Assembly: GCA_002342225.1 (NCBI GenBank) | Contig: DDPO01000122.1 | Coordinates: 29,025 to 59,254, forward strand | Length of the DNA: 30,230 bases | Direction: 5' to 3' | Origin: Bdellovibrionaceae bacterium UBA2466 | Lineage (GTDB): Bacteria; Bdellovibrionota; FAC87; UBA2466 | Part shown: positions 1-8,003 of the stretch, piece after piece | Position numbering within the stretch: position 1 is the stretch's first letter | Layout of the letters: each line of letters starts with the position of its first letter | The notes under the pieces: model-generated | What the model saw: the letters and a program-made list of their open reading frames with translations, nothing else | What the model was told of the DNA's origin: nothing | The model's database searches: none | Translations under genes and position numbers: made by a program

Positions 1-2456
1 TACGCGGCTTTATCAACCGATTTTGCTACTCGAGTAACTGAGGAACCTGCTGAAGAGTGTCCTCCATCACCTGTTCGTAGTTGCTTGGACCATTCCGAGG
101 GTTCATTAACGAGTGCATTTTTTAGAACTTCATGCACATCTTTAGCAAATACAAACTTGCACTTTTTGCGTAGTTCTTTTGGAACATCATCAAGATCTTT
201 GTGATTTCGATGAGGTATAATCAAAGTTGTGATGCCATGCCTAAGAGCTGCAAGAGTTTTTTCTTTTAGCCCACCGATAGGTAGCACATGACCACGGAGT
301 GTTACTTCGCCAGTCATTGCAACGTCTTTTCGAACTGGATTACCCGTGAGCAAGGATATTAACGCAGTTGTAAGAGTAATTCCTGCACTTGGGCCATCTT
401 TCGGTGTAGCACCTTGAGGTACGTGAACGTGTATCTCGTATCGGCTAAACACTTTCTCGTCGATGCCATAGCGTGAGGCTTTACTTCTCACATAGCTTAG
501 AGCTGCTGTGGCAGATTCCTTCATCACATCTCCTAAGGAGCCAGTGAGTGTGAGGCCTCCACCTGCACGTTTCATCATGGTCACTTCGATGTTCAGAATT
601 TCTCCACCGAACTGAGTCCACGCTAAACCCGTTGCAACTCCGACTTCATCGTGTTCCCGCTCTTCTTCTTGTAAGTAGCGTGGTGGTCCAAGATATTTGG
701 GTATCGATTGGCCTGTAACGACAATTTTAGAAAGTTTCTTATCGGAAGTTGCGAACTTTCTGGCTACTTTCCGGCAGACTGTAGCCACGCAACGCTCTAG
801 ATTTCTCAGACCAGCCTCTTGAGTGTATTGATTTACAACTCGCGCGATAGCTTGCTCGGTCACTTCGATATTTTCTGGCTTTAGCCCGTTTTCTTCGATT
901 TGCTTGGAAATCAAGAATTGTTTTGCAATCTTTAGTTTCTCTTCTTGGCTATAACCGGCTAGTTGAATGACCTCCATGCGGTCTTTCAGTGCTGCTGGGA
1001 CTGTATCCATGAGATTAGCAGTCGCTACAAACATCACGTTTGAAAGATCGAATGGGAGATTTAAGTAGTGGTCGCGGAAGCTGAAGTTCTGTTCGGGGTC
1101 TAAAACTTCAAGAAGAGCTGCGGCTGGATCTCCCCGGAAGTCCGAACCCAGTTTATCGATTTCATCAAGCATGAATATTGGGTTATTACTTTCGGCTTGC
1201 TTTAAACTTTGCACGATTCTACCCGGCATCGCTCCTACATAAGTTTTTCTGTGACCTCTTACATCTGCTTCATCTCGAATTCCGCCAAGCGAGATCCTGA
1301 CGAATTTTCTGCCCATCGCTCGTGCAATGGATTTTCCGAGGGAGGTTTTACCGACCCCTGGAGGTCCAACGAAACATAAAATGGGTCCTTTAGTTTTACT
1401 TTTGAGTTTTCTAACAGCCAAGAACTCAAGAATTCTTTCTTTGATTTTTTCTAGATCAAAGTGATCTTCATCGAGAACCTTTTTAGCGTGCACTAGATCT
1501 AGGCAATCTTCGGTGGATTTGCTCCATGGAAGATCTATTAACCAATCAAGATACGTTCTAACAATAGTTGCTTCGCTAGCATCTTGATGCATTCTTTCCA
1601 AGCGATTGGCTTGCTTAATTGCTTCCTCATAAACTTCAGGCGGCATTTTAGCAGCTTCAATTTTATTTCGAAGCTCTTGAAGTTCTTCACTTTTCGATTC
1701 ATTATCTCCGAGCTCGGTTTTAATGGCTCGAATTTGTTCTCTCAGGAAGTACTCTCGCTGACTCTTTGTCATTTCATCGCGTGCTTGGTTGCGAATACGA
1801 GCTTGCATTGCTAATACTTCAAGCTCTTTGACTAAAATATCATTGACCTTTTTTAAACGCTCAACGGGGTCAAACTGCTCAAGGATTTCCTGCGCTTCAT
1901 TCACTTTGAGTCCTAAATTAGAAGCGACTAAATCGGCTAGGCGTCCAGCCTCGGTGATGTCATCAACAACCATCAATATGTCTGGTGAAAGCATACGGCC
2001 TAAGGAGATAACTTTTTCTAGCTGCTCCTTAACTGTTCTCATTAAGGCTTCGACTTCAAGATTTTCACGAGTTGCACCCTTTTCTTTGATGGTTTTAACT
2101 CGAGCTACGAAAAATGGCTTCTCTTGGGTGAAGTTGACAGCAGTGCCTTTCATCAGGCCCTGAACAAGAATTTTTATTCGGCCATCGGGCAGCTTTCTCA
2201 TTCTCATGATCATGGCTACTGTACCGACCGGATAGATAGTTTCAGGATTTGGATTTTCGTCGGTGATTTCTTTTTGAGCAGCCAAAAAGATGAGCCGATC
2301 TTTAGCAAGTGCTTCATTGACCGCTCTAATTGAAGGCTCCCTACCCACAAACAGGGGTAAAATCATGTAGGGATATACGACTACATCTCGAATTGGCAGT
2401 AAAGGTAGCTCGTCAGGGATGACCAATTCTTCATTGTCGGAGAACTCAGTTGACAT
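1..2456 (-). CDS. lon: ATP-dependent protease Lon (3' end cut at last base of the probable stop)
   Basis: Lon is a cytosolic AAA+ serine protease that degrades misfolded and regulatory proteins. Reading the minus strand from ATG at 2456 gives 818 sense codons followed by TA at the window edge, so the stop is probably completed by the next base. Seen in order: an N-terminal substrate domain (starts MSTEFSDNEELVIPDELPLL), a coiled-coil stretch, Walker A GPPGVGKTS near residues 364-372, Walker B MLDEIDK, then the protease domain with catalytic Ser in KDGPSAG (about residue 690) and catalytic Lys in GGLKEK (about 731). A GAGGT ribosome site lies 6 nt before the ATG. The C-terminus ends in a Gly/Ser-rich tail. 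A CCCATTTA stretch upstream (about 2574-2581, minus strand) resembles the -10 of heat-shock sigma-32 promoters, but no matching -35 was found. The family call is very secure; heat-shock control is only a guess. Confidence 0.97.
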   Translation of the reverse strand, partial: MSTEFSDNEELVIPDELPLLPIRDVVVYPYMILPLFVGREPSIRAVNEALAKDRLIFLAAQKEITDENPNPETIYPVGTVAMIMRMRKLPDGRIKILVQGLMKGTAVNFTQEKPFFVARVKTIKEKGATRENLEVEALMRTVKEQLEKVISLGRMLSPDILMVVDDITEAGRLADLVASNLGLKVNEAQEILEQFDPVERLKKVNDILVKELEVLAMQARIRNQARDEMTKSQREYFLREQIRAIKTELGDNESKSEELQELRNKIEAAKMPPEVYEEAIKQANRLERMHQDASEATIVRTYLDWLIDLPWSKSTEDCLDLVHAKKVLDEDHFDLEKIKERILEFLAVRKLKSKTKGPILCFVGPPGVGKTSLGKSIARAMGRKFVRISLGGIRDEADVRGHRKTYVGAMPGRIVQSLKQAESNNPIFMLDEIDKLGSDFRGDPAAALLEVLDPEQNFSFRDHYLNLPFDLSNVMFVATANLMDTVPAALKDRMEVIQLAGYSQEEKLKIAKQFLISKQIEENGLKPENIEVTEQAIARVVNQYTQEAGLRNLERCVATVCRKVARKFATSDKKLSKIVVTGQSIPKYLGPPRYLQEEEREHDEVGVATGLAWTQFGGEILNIEVTMMKRAGGGLTLTGSLGDVMKESATAALSYVRSKASRYGIDEKVFSRYEIHVHVPQGATPKDGPSAGITLTTALISLLTGNPVRKDVAMTGEVTLRGHVLPIGGLKEKTLAALRHGITTLIIPHRNHKDLDDVPKELRKKCKFVFAKDVHEVLKNALVNEPSEWSKQLRTGDGGHSSAGSSVTRVAKSVDKAA

Positions 2457-2662
2457 TTGAGACCTCGATATTCAAGGGTTGTAACAACAAACTCCACCAT
2501 GACTACAGAGATCTGATCGGATTGTTTGGAAATTTACTTTATTTGTTTTTGGTAATTTACCCACAATTGTTTTCTTATAAATGGGACGCTGAGTTATGAG
2601 GGGGCGCACATCTGGAGAGGCTGTCATTAAGCGATTGGAAGTGTTTTAAAAGAGAGGGAGTG

Positions 2663-3028
2663 TTACTGCTGGATGTACATCTTTTTTTCTTCTACTTCTT
2701 GAGCTTCTTTGCAGCGGATGCAAAGTTCGGCCATGGGGCGAGCTTCTAACCTTTTGACTTCGATAGGCTCTTCGCAGCTTTCACAAATACCAAAAGTACC
2801 ATCTTCGATTTTGGAAAGGGCCAATTCGATTTTTTGAAGTAATGAGCGCTCACGATCTCGAAGCTTCAGGGCTACATTTTGATTGAGTTCAGATGAAGCT
2901 AAATCCACTTCGTCAGCTAAATCATCATGACTCATCTGTAGGTCATCTTTTTTTTCTGAATGGTTCAGAAGTCGGCTTTTTTCTTCAATGAGTTTTTGAC
3001 TAAAGCGAGCCAGTTCTTTCTTTTTCAT
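2663..3028 (-). CDS. DksA/TraR-family zinc-finger regulator
   Basis: This 121-residue protein belongs to the DksA/TraR family, which binds the RNA polymerase secondary channel and tunes promoters, often together with ppGpp. The N-terminal half is a charged coiled coil with an acidic tip region DDLADEVDLASSE, where DksA proteins carry their functional aspartates. The C-terminal half has a four-cysteine zinc finger, CESC and CIRC, separated by about 17 residues. An AAGGAGAG ribosome site precedes the ATG. It has its own promoter and a leader of about 120 nt (see 3155-3183). It lies between lon and a lipoprotein gene, all on one strand, but about 200-nt gaps on both sides argue for a separate transcript. 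Whether it is the main DksA or one of several paralogues cannot be told from this window. Confidence 0.92.
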   Translation of the reverse strand: MKKKELARFSQKLIEEKSRLLNHSEKKDDLQMSHDDLADEVDLASSELNQNVALKLRDRERSLLQKIELALSKIEDGTFGICESCEEPIEVKRLEARPMAELCIRCKEAQEVEEKKMYIQQ

Positions 3029-3154
3029 AGGGAGCTCTCCTTTCTGCTCATTGTTCAGAGCAGACTACAGCCAAGAAGACTGTGAAGGGTCAGCTAACTT
3101 CTAAGATTCACTTGTTTTTGGAAATAATTACTAAAAAGATAAAACGTACTCTTA

Positions 3155-3183
3155 ATATTAACACTATTATTTTGTCTTCTCAA
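3155..3183 (-). promoter_or_regulatory. Sigma-70-type promoter for the dksA-like gene
   Basis: On the minus strand there is TTGAGA, a 17-nt spacer, then TAATAT. That is 5 of 6 matches to the -35 consensus and a good -10. Transcription would start near 3148, leaving a leader of about 120 nt before the ATG at 3028. Found by eye only. Confidence 0.6.
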
Positions 3184-3231
3184 GTTTTTAGCCCGTGGAA
3201 CTATTTGTTCGGGACTGGTGGACGAGATTTT

Positions 3232-5202
3232 TTATTGCTGCACTATGGCGCCATTTCCTTCAAGCTTGAAAATGGGTAAGTTTCTTTTTGCAACGCGCGA
3301 GCCTTCGAATGATAAGTCTGAACCTAACGGGGAAGGAAAGCTTTTTTGCTGACTTAAAAAGTTTACTAACTCGTTACGATCGCTTGAAGGTGAATTTTTT
3401 AGTGCCGTTAAAATCAAATTTGTTGCTTCAAAAGCTTGGCTAGCCAGTAAATCTGGGTTTGAACCGTAAGCAGCGTTATAACTTTTAATAAACATGGATT
3501 GATTTAGATTCGGGGTTGAAGTGTTTAAAAATCCCGGAAATAGTGCGCCTTCAACGTATCTTCCGCCTCTGCGGTAGAGTTGCTCACTATTCCATTCGGT
3601 TGTTCCCAAAAGAGTCACTCCCTTAACATCATAGTAGGCGAGGTTAGCAGCTATTTGAGCAACAGCTTTAGGACTGTCAGGAATAAAAATAGCATCGAAA
3701 TCGATGATGGGCTTTAGTTTAACTTTTGGCTCTTTTCCAGTTTTTTCTTTTTGCTCCTTTTTGTAGGTAGCAATTCGAGACATTTCGAATAGACGATGCT
3801 TGGGATTCAAACCTACGAGCTCCTGAACATTTTTTTGAAAGTCTTTTTCTTCTGGATCGTAGGAATCATAAGCAACAACTTTTCCGCCAAACTTTACGAC
3901 TGAGTTCCAAAAACTTGAACCATACTCTCGACCAAAATTATTTTCAGGGGCTAAAATAGCGAACCTGGAAAATTTTAAGTTGTTAATACAGTGTGAAACA
4001 AGACTATCAAGTTGAATTTTGGGTGTCAGAGCATTTTGAAAAATATAAGCTCCTCGCTCGGAAATTCCCTCTTTACCGCTCAGCGAAATGTTAAGAACCC
4101 CTAGTTCCTGCGCTTTATCTGCAGCGTAGATAGACTCTTTCCAACTTAGGGGTCCAATGACGGCCATCGCTTGGTCATCTCGCGCCAGTTTATCTACAGC
4201 GTTAGCTGCTATTAAAGGATTTGAACGGCTGTCTTCGATAACAATTCTCACGTTGTCATCACCAGCTCCCAAGAAAGATTTAGAGGCTAATAAAATAGCG
4301 TCTAGAGCTTTTTTGCCGTAATTTGCGAACTTTCCGGTTAGAGGCAAAACAACGCCAATCGTGCCTTTGTCACCCGATGATCCAGAAATAAGGCTCTGAT
4401 TTTTGAAAGGAACCTCTAACGAAAACTGAGAAGACTGTGCGACTGGTGTTGGAGGTGTGAGTGGCTGTGAGCTTTGCTCATTTTCAAGGCTTAGAATCGC
4501 AATTCTATTGGATATCTTGTCTCTAAATCTTGGCTCTCGAACTTGTTTCAGTAGGTCTCTAAGTTCTGATGAAACCTGTATTTGGTTGATTGTTTTATAG
4601 ATTGATTCATCGAGCTTTTGTCGGCTGGATTCTGAAAGTGGTAATTGTAATTCCGCCAAATAAGCAAGGATTGCCCCTGAATGATTGCCCAGCGCTTTTG
4701 AGACTTGAGCAGCTAATTGAAAAACTATTTCTGCGCGTTTGGGACCTTGGGCGTACACATCGGTGAGTTTCAACCGTGAAAGAACTTGATTGGCTTTTTC
4801 AGGATTTTCCCTTGAAAATTCCGCTGCTGCCCAGTTGTAAGTGACGTCAAACGTTATTTCAGATTGTGGGAAGCGAGAGAGAAAATTTTCAAATTCTTTG
4901 GAGGAGTTCTTGTAGTCTTTTTGATAGTAAAAGATGGACCCAATCCGGTAGCTTGCCAATTGCCCAGCTTTTCCATTTGGGAGTTTATTTTTAATGCTCT
5001 GAAAAATGGGTAAGGCTTTATCGTACTCGCGAGCAAAAAAATATTTTTCTGCTTGCATGAAATTTGCTCGGGCCTCAGGTTCCACGCGGGACGCTTTCGG
5101 GCTGTCATATTTACTGCTATACAAAGAGTTAACTTGTTGGGATGCGCAATGAGTTAAAAAAAGAATACAAATTAAAGAGGATGTAACCCTAAGTTTTTTC
5201 AT
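3232..5202 (-). CDS. Lipoprotein with TPR-like N-terminus and LpoA/Leu-binding-type periplasmic fold
   Basis: The 656-residue product starts with a lipoprotein signal ending in LTHC, with the lipidated cysteine at residue 19. Residues of about 40-220 are helical with TPR-like spacing (for example [18 protein letters not shown]). After a Pro/Gln-rich linker, the region from about 275 to the end is a type-1 periplasmic-binding fold ([20 protein letters not shown], later [16 protein letters not shown]), as in branched-chain amino-acid receptors and in LpoA. TPR plus this fold on a lipoprotein matches LpoA, the outer-membrane activator of penicillin-binding protein PBP1a, so an envelope role is more likely than nutrient uptake. 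No ABC permease is adjacent. The ATG overlaps the dnaJ stop (ATGA), so it is translationally coupled to the grpE-dnaJ operon. The fold is secure; the LpoA role is inferred. Confidence 0.83.
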   Translation of the reverse strand: MKKLRVTSSLICILFLTHCASQQVNSLYSSKYDSPKASRVEPEARANFMQAEKYFFAREYDKALPIFQSIKNKLPNGKAGQLASYRIGSIFYYQKDYKNSSKEFENFLSRFPQSEITFDVTYNWAAAEFSRENPEKANQVLSRLKLTDVYAQGPKRAEIVFQLAAQVSKALGNHSGAILAYLAELQLPLSESSRQKLDESIYKTINQIQVSSELRDLLKQVREPRFRDKISNRIAILSLENEQSSQPLTPPTPVAQSSQFSLEVPFKNQSLISGSSGDKGTIGVVLPLTGKFANYGKKALDAILLASKSFLGAGDDNVRIVIEDSRSNPLIAANAVDKLARDDQAMAVIGPLSWKESIYAADKAQELGVLNISLSGKEGISERGAYIFQNALTPKIQLDSLVSHCINNLKFSRFAILAPENNFGREYGSSFWNSVVKFGGKVVAYDSYDPEEKDFQKNVQELVGLNPKHRLFEMSRIATYKKEQKEKTGKEPKVKLKPIIDFDAIFIPDSPKAVAQIAANLAYYDVKGVTLLGTTEWNSEQLYRRGGRYVEGALFPGFLNTSTPNLNQSMFIKSYNAAYGSNPDLLASQAFEATNLILTALKNSPSSDRNELVNFLSQQKSFPSPLGSDLSFEGSRVAKRNLPIFKLEGNGAIVQQ

Positions 5203-6299
5203 GTTCTAAGTATTTGTTTGAACTTTTTGAGGAAGTTTGTCACGCCTGGGTGCGCATCAGGTTTTTCCTCTTTTTCAAATTGGCGAAGCAATTCTTTTTG
5301 CTTAGAAGTAAGATGTTTTGGAACTTCCACTGCCACTCTCACGAACTGATCTCCATACCCTGAACCATTGAGGCGCTTAATTCCCTTACCTTTGAGTCTG
5401 AAAGTCTCGCCTGATTGAGTTCCTTGCTTGATATCTAATTTTATCGGTCCCGTGAGCGAGGGAACTTCAATTTCAGCGCCGAGAGCAGCTTGAGTGAAAG
5501 TAATTGGCATGTCCAAAATGACGTGCTCTCCTTCGCGCTTGAACAAAGGGTGTTCTTGGATTCTGACCAATACATAAAGGTCCCCGGGGGTTCCGCCTGG
5601 CTCTGCCATCTCACCTTGGCCCCTTAACCTTATCCTCTGATCGTTGTCGATACCTGCTGGAATAGTTACGTTTACAGTGTGAGGTTTTTTTATAGAGCCA
5701 GAACCTCTGCAATCTGAGCACTTCTGTTCAATGACAGCTCCACGTCCCGCACATTGAGGGCATGTTCTGGCTAGAGTAAAAAAGCCTTGATTGAATCGTA
5801 CCTGCCCGGTTCCCCGGCACTGCTTGCATGGTTGAGGGCGAGTTCCAACTTTGGCACCAGAGCCTGAGCAAGTGTCACAGGCAAATTCTTTTTCAAAAGT
5901 TATTTTCTTTTCGATTCCGAGAGCAGCTTCCTCAAAAGATATTTCGATATTATATCGAAGATCGACTCCCCCGGCTTGTCGCCCGCCTCCTCCGAAAATG
6001 TCTCCAAAAATATTGTCGAAGATGTCTGAAAACGAACCACCAGCGAAGCCACTAGGGTCGAATCCAGCTCCGGCCCCCATGCCTGCGTGGCCAAACTGAT
6101 CATACATGGAGCGTTTTTTAGGGTCGCTTAAAACTTGATAGGCCTCATTAACCTCTTTAAAGGCATCTTCGGCTTTTTTATCGCCTGGATTCTTGTCGGG
6201 GTGGTACTGGATCGCAAGCTTTCGGAAAGCTTTTTTAAGATCTTCATCCGAGGCGCCCTTTGCAACTCCAAGGACTTCGTAATAATCCCGTTTGGCCAT
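5199..6299 (-). CDS. dnaJ: Chaperone DnaJ (Hsp40)
   Basis: DnaJ delivers unfolded clients to DnaK and stimulates its ATPase. All parts of the type I protein are visible in 366 residues: the J-domain at 1-70 with HPD at 33-35, a Gly/Phe-rich linker about 70-105, and a zinc region with four CxxCxGxG-type repeats (Cys 141/144, 158/161, 180/183, 194/197). The C-terminal substrate and dimer domains follow. It begins 3 nt after the grpE stop and its TGA overlaps the next ATG by 4 bp. dnaK is not next to it, unlike the common grpE-dnaK-dnaJ order. No CIRCE (HrcA) operator was found upstream of the operon. Confidence 0.97.
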   Translation of the reverse strand: MAKRDYYEVLGVAKGASDEDLKKAFRKLAIQYHPDKNPGDKKAEDAFKEVNEAYQVLSDPKKRSMYDQFGHAGMGAGAGFDPSGFAGGSFSDIFDNIFGDIFGGGGRQAGGVDLRYNIEISFEEAALGIEKKITFEKEFACDTCSGSGAKVGTRPQPCKQCRGTGQVRFNQGFFTLARTCPQCAGRGAVIEQKCSDCRGSGSIKKPHTVNVTIPAGIDNDQRIRLRGQGEMAEPGGTPGDLYVLVRIQEHPLFKREGEHVILDMPITFTQAALGAEIEVPSLTGPIKLDIKQGTQSGETFRLKGKGIKRLNGSGYGDQFVRVAVEVPKHLTSKQKELLRQFEKEEKPDAHPGVTNFLKKFKQILRT

Positions 6300-6302
6300 T
6301 TG

Positions 6303-6866
6303 TTAACTCGCTTTGACGACAACAACTCTTGCTGGTTTTAAAAGCTTTCCGTGAAGCATACATCCTTTTTGTACCACAGAGAAAATAGTATTTGCTTTTT
6401 GTTCTTTAGATTCAATTTCTGAGATGGCTTCGTGTTTGTTGGGGTCAAAGAGTTCTCCTGCTTGACCAATCAATTCAACCCCAAATCGAGTTAGAAGCTG
6501 CTGTAGTTCAGAACGAGTCATTTCTATTCCAGTAACGAAACTTGTGACCTCTTGATCTTGTTTTTCCTTCAACTTACTAGAATGAGAGATTGCATGTTCA
6601 AAAAGATCAAGAACAGAGACCAAATCATTAACTAGATTTTTATTGGCCATTTTAACAGCGACTTCCTGATCTTTGATCAAGCGTTTTTTATAGTTTTCAA
6701 ATTCGGCTCGGATATACAGGATCTCTTTTTCGGCTTTTTGAGCCGCTTCTAGAGCTGCTTGCTGATGATCGACTTCTTTGGCCTCAGTTTCTGAGACAAT
6801 GTCCGACTTGGCTTCATAATTGTTATTATCTTGAGGGGGCGTATTTTTATTCTCATTGCTTTCCAT
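6303..6866 (-). CDS. grpE: GrpE, nucleotide exchange factor of DnaK
   Basis: GrpE is the thermosensing dimer that releases ADP from DnaK. The 187-residue protein has the usual form: an acidic, disordered N-terminus, a long helix (AEFENYKKRL then LVNDLVSVLDLFEHAI), and a C-terminal beta domain with the family motif around FDPNKHEAI and a final stretch GKLLKPARVVV. The start is ATG at 6866, immediately after the trmJ stop (TAAATG), so trmJ, grpE, dnaJ and the lipoprotein gene form one transcript. Length and motifs are normal. Confidence 0.96.
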   Translation of the reverse strand: MESNENKNTPPQDNNNYEAKSDIVSETEAKEVDHQQAALEAAQKAEKEILYIRAEFENYKKRLIKDQEVAVKMANKNLVNDLVSVLDLFEHAISHSSKLKEKQDQEVTSFVTGIEMTRSELQQLLTRFGVELIGQAGELFDPNKHEAISEIESKEQKANTIFSVVQKGCMLHGKLLKPARVVVVKAS

Positions 6867-7703
6867 TTAATCTTCCTTTTCTAAAACCTTTCGGTAGCGT
6901 CCTTTTACGTCCGGGGCCCCTTTAATGACGGACCGGCGGACTTGGTCAAGAAGCCCGTGTAATGTTTTGATATCTTTTATGTGGCTTGGCAACTGAGAGA
7001 AGATTTCTTCGAGTTTGGGTCTCATTTTGAAAGGATCCCCAGGAAGAATAAAACCTACTGTCTCAGCAACTTGAAGCATATGCTCAACTAATTTCTCCTT
7101 ACTAGAGGGTTTTGGCCTCTCCATAGCTTCCCAGCCATCTAGAAGGGCCATATTAGCTTCATAGCAGAATATAAGCACGGATTGGGCTAAGTTAAGGGAG
7201 CGATATTGCTGAAGCGAGGGAATTGTTACGACCCAATCGCATAGCGCTATATCCTCATTGGTTAGCCCTGAGCTTTCAGGACCAAAAACGAAAACAAGGT
7301 TATCAATTTCCTGAGATTGAAGTTTAGTTACCCCTCTTTGGACTGCTTCTCTAACTCGAGTAGGGTGAGGGCGATTGGCTGAACCGATTCGAGCAGTAGC
7401 GGCAAATGATAGTATTTTATGGGCAGTGTTCTCATCCCGAAGAAAACTTAAGGAGTCTTTAAGAGTTTCAAAAAATTGGATTTCAGTTAACCGATCTTTT
7501 GCGTGCTTAGCGAATTTATAGCTTTCTTCTGTAATAATATCGCTTTGTCCAATCACACAGAAATGGCCATCGATACCCATATTGGATAGGGCTCGAGCGA
7601 TTGAGCCAATGTTTCCCGGTTGTTCTGGATGCACTAAGACTATTGATATCTGTTTTGCCAGTTGTGAACAGGTTCTGTGGAAAACTCTGTAAGGGTTTTT
7701 CAT
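6867..7703 (-). CDS. trmJ: tRNA (Cm32/Um32) 2'-O-methyltransferase, TrmJ-like SPOUT enzyme
   Basis: This SPOUT-fold, SAM-dependent RNA methyltransferase probably modifies position 32 of tRNAs. Family motifs are clear: IVLVHPEQPGNIGSIARAL near the N-terminus, then FVFGPESSGLTNEDIALCDW, and the knot motif IPSLQQYRSLNLAQSV. A C-terminal helical extension of about 80 residues is also typical of TrmJ. I chose ATG at 7703 (278 aa). An extension to a GTG at 7784 is open but would add 27 residues with no family counterpart. The ribosome site is weak. It heads the operon trmJ-grpE-dnaJ-lipoprotein. Exact tRNA targets are inferred from the family. Confidence 0.88.
   Translation of the reverse strand: MKNPYRVFHRTCSQLAKQISIVLVHPEQPGNIGSIARALSNMGIDGHFCVIGQSDIITEESYKFAKHAKDRLTEIQFFETLKDSLSFLRDENTAHKILSFAATARIGSANRPHPTRVREAVQRGVTKLQSQEIDNLVFVFGPESSGLTNEDIALCDWVVTIPSLQQYRSLNLAQSVLIFCYEANMALLDGWEAMERPKPSSKEKLVEHMLQVAETVGFILPGDPFKMRPKLEEIFSQLPSHIKDIKTLHGLLDQVRRSVIKGAPDVKGRYRKVLEKED
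7676..7684 (-). promoter_or_regulatory. DnaA-box-like 9-mer inside trmJ
   Basis: The minus strand reads TTTTCCACA, one mismatch from the TTATCCACA consensus. It overlaps early trmJ codons and lies about 150 bp from the inverted DnaA-box pair at 7833-7853, making three boxes in under 180 bp. On its own it could be chance. Confidence 0.35.
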
Positions 7704-7832
7704 AGCGCTCGGAAGGGTAACACAATGCAATAGAAAATTGAAATTTATTTGAATATCAAGACATTTAGCAAGAACAAGGCACACGTATGCCTTGGTGGGA
7801 TATTGCCAAATCGGACTAAGCTGTTCAGGGAT

Positions 7833-7853
7833 TTATCCACAGCCTGTGGATAA
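7833..7853. promoter_or_regulatory. Inverted pair of consensus DnaA boxes
   Basis: TTATCCACA (7833-7841) and its exact reverse complement TGTGGATAA (7845-7853) are separated by GCC. Both match the strong DnaA-box consensus without mismatch. If transcribed they would form a 9-bp, 3-nt-loop hairpin, but no T-run follows on either strand, so a terminator is unlikely. The pair lies in the leader of the trmJ-grpE-dnaJ transcript if the promoter at 7956-7984 is used. Confidence 0.6.
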
Positions 7854-7955
7854 CTTGCTGAGACGGGTCCACATCGACACTTATCAAAAACCAACTTCTT
7901 CTTACTGCTTTGCGATAACTGAGAGCTAACTACCTGGATTTAACGGCAAAGAGAG

Positions 7956-7984
7956 GTTCTATTTTTGAGCCTAAATAATGTCAA
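7956..7984 (-). promoter_or_regulatory. Candidate promoter for trmJ-grpE-dnaJ-lipoprotein operon
   Basis: The minus strand has a perfect -35 TTGACA, a 17-nt spacer, and TAGAAC (4 of 6) as -10. The start point would be near 7949, giving a leader of about 245 nt that contains the DnaA-box pair. A promoter closer to trmJ was looked for but none stood out. Confidence 0.45.
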
Positions 7985-8003
7985 CGCTAATTTTTAAAAA
8001 AAA

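Larger units (their letters stand above)
7704..8003. other. 300-bp intergenic region between trmJ start and mutS stop
   Basis: No convincing gene was seen here. The region holds a candidate promoter at 7956-7984, an inverted pair of DnaA boxes at 7833-7853, and an AT-rich stretch at about 7720-7762 between the boxes and trmJ. A run of A/T also lies just past the mutS stop (about 7989-8005). No clear mutS terminator was found. Confidence 0.7.

Noticed and set aside
1584..2333. Plus-strand open frames opposite lon
   Set aside because: They lie antisense to clearly conserved lon sequence and show no family motif or ribosome site.
7833..7853. Hairpin as a Rho-independent terminator of mutS
   Set aside because: The arms are exact DnaA boxes, no T-run follows, and it lies 150 bp past the mutS stop.
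7785..8003. CIRCE (HrcA) operator upstream of the grpE-dnaJ operon
   Set aside because: No TTAGCACTC-N9-GAGTGCTAA or near match was found.
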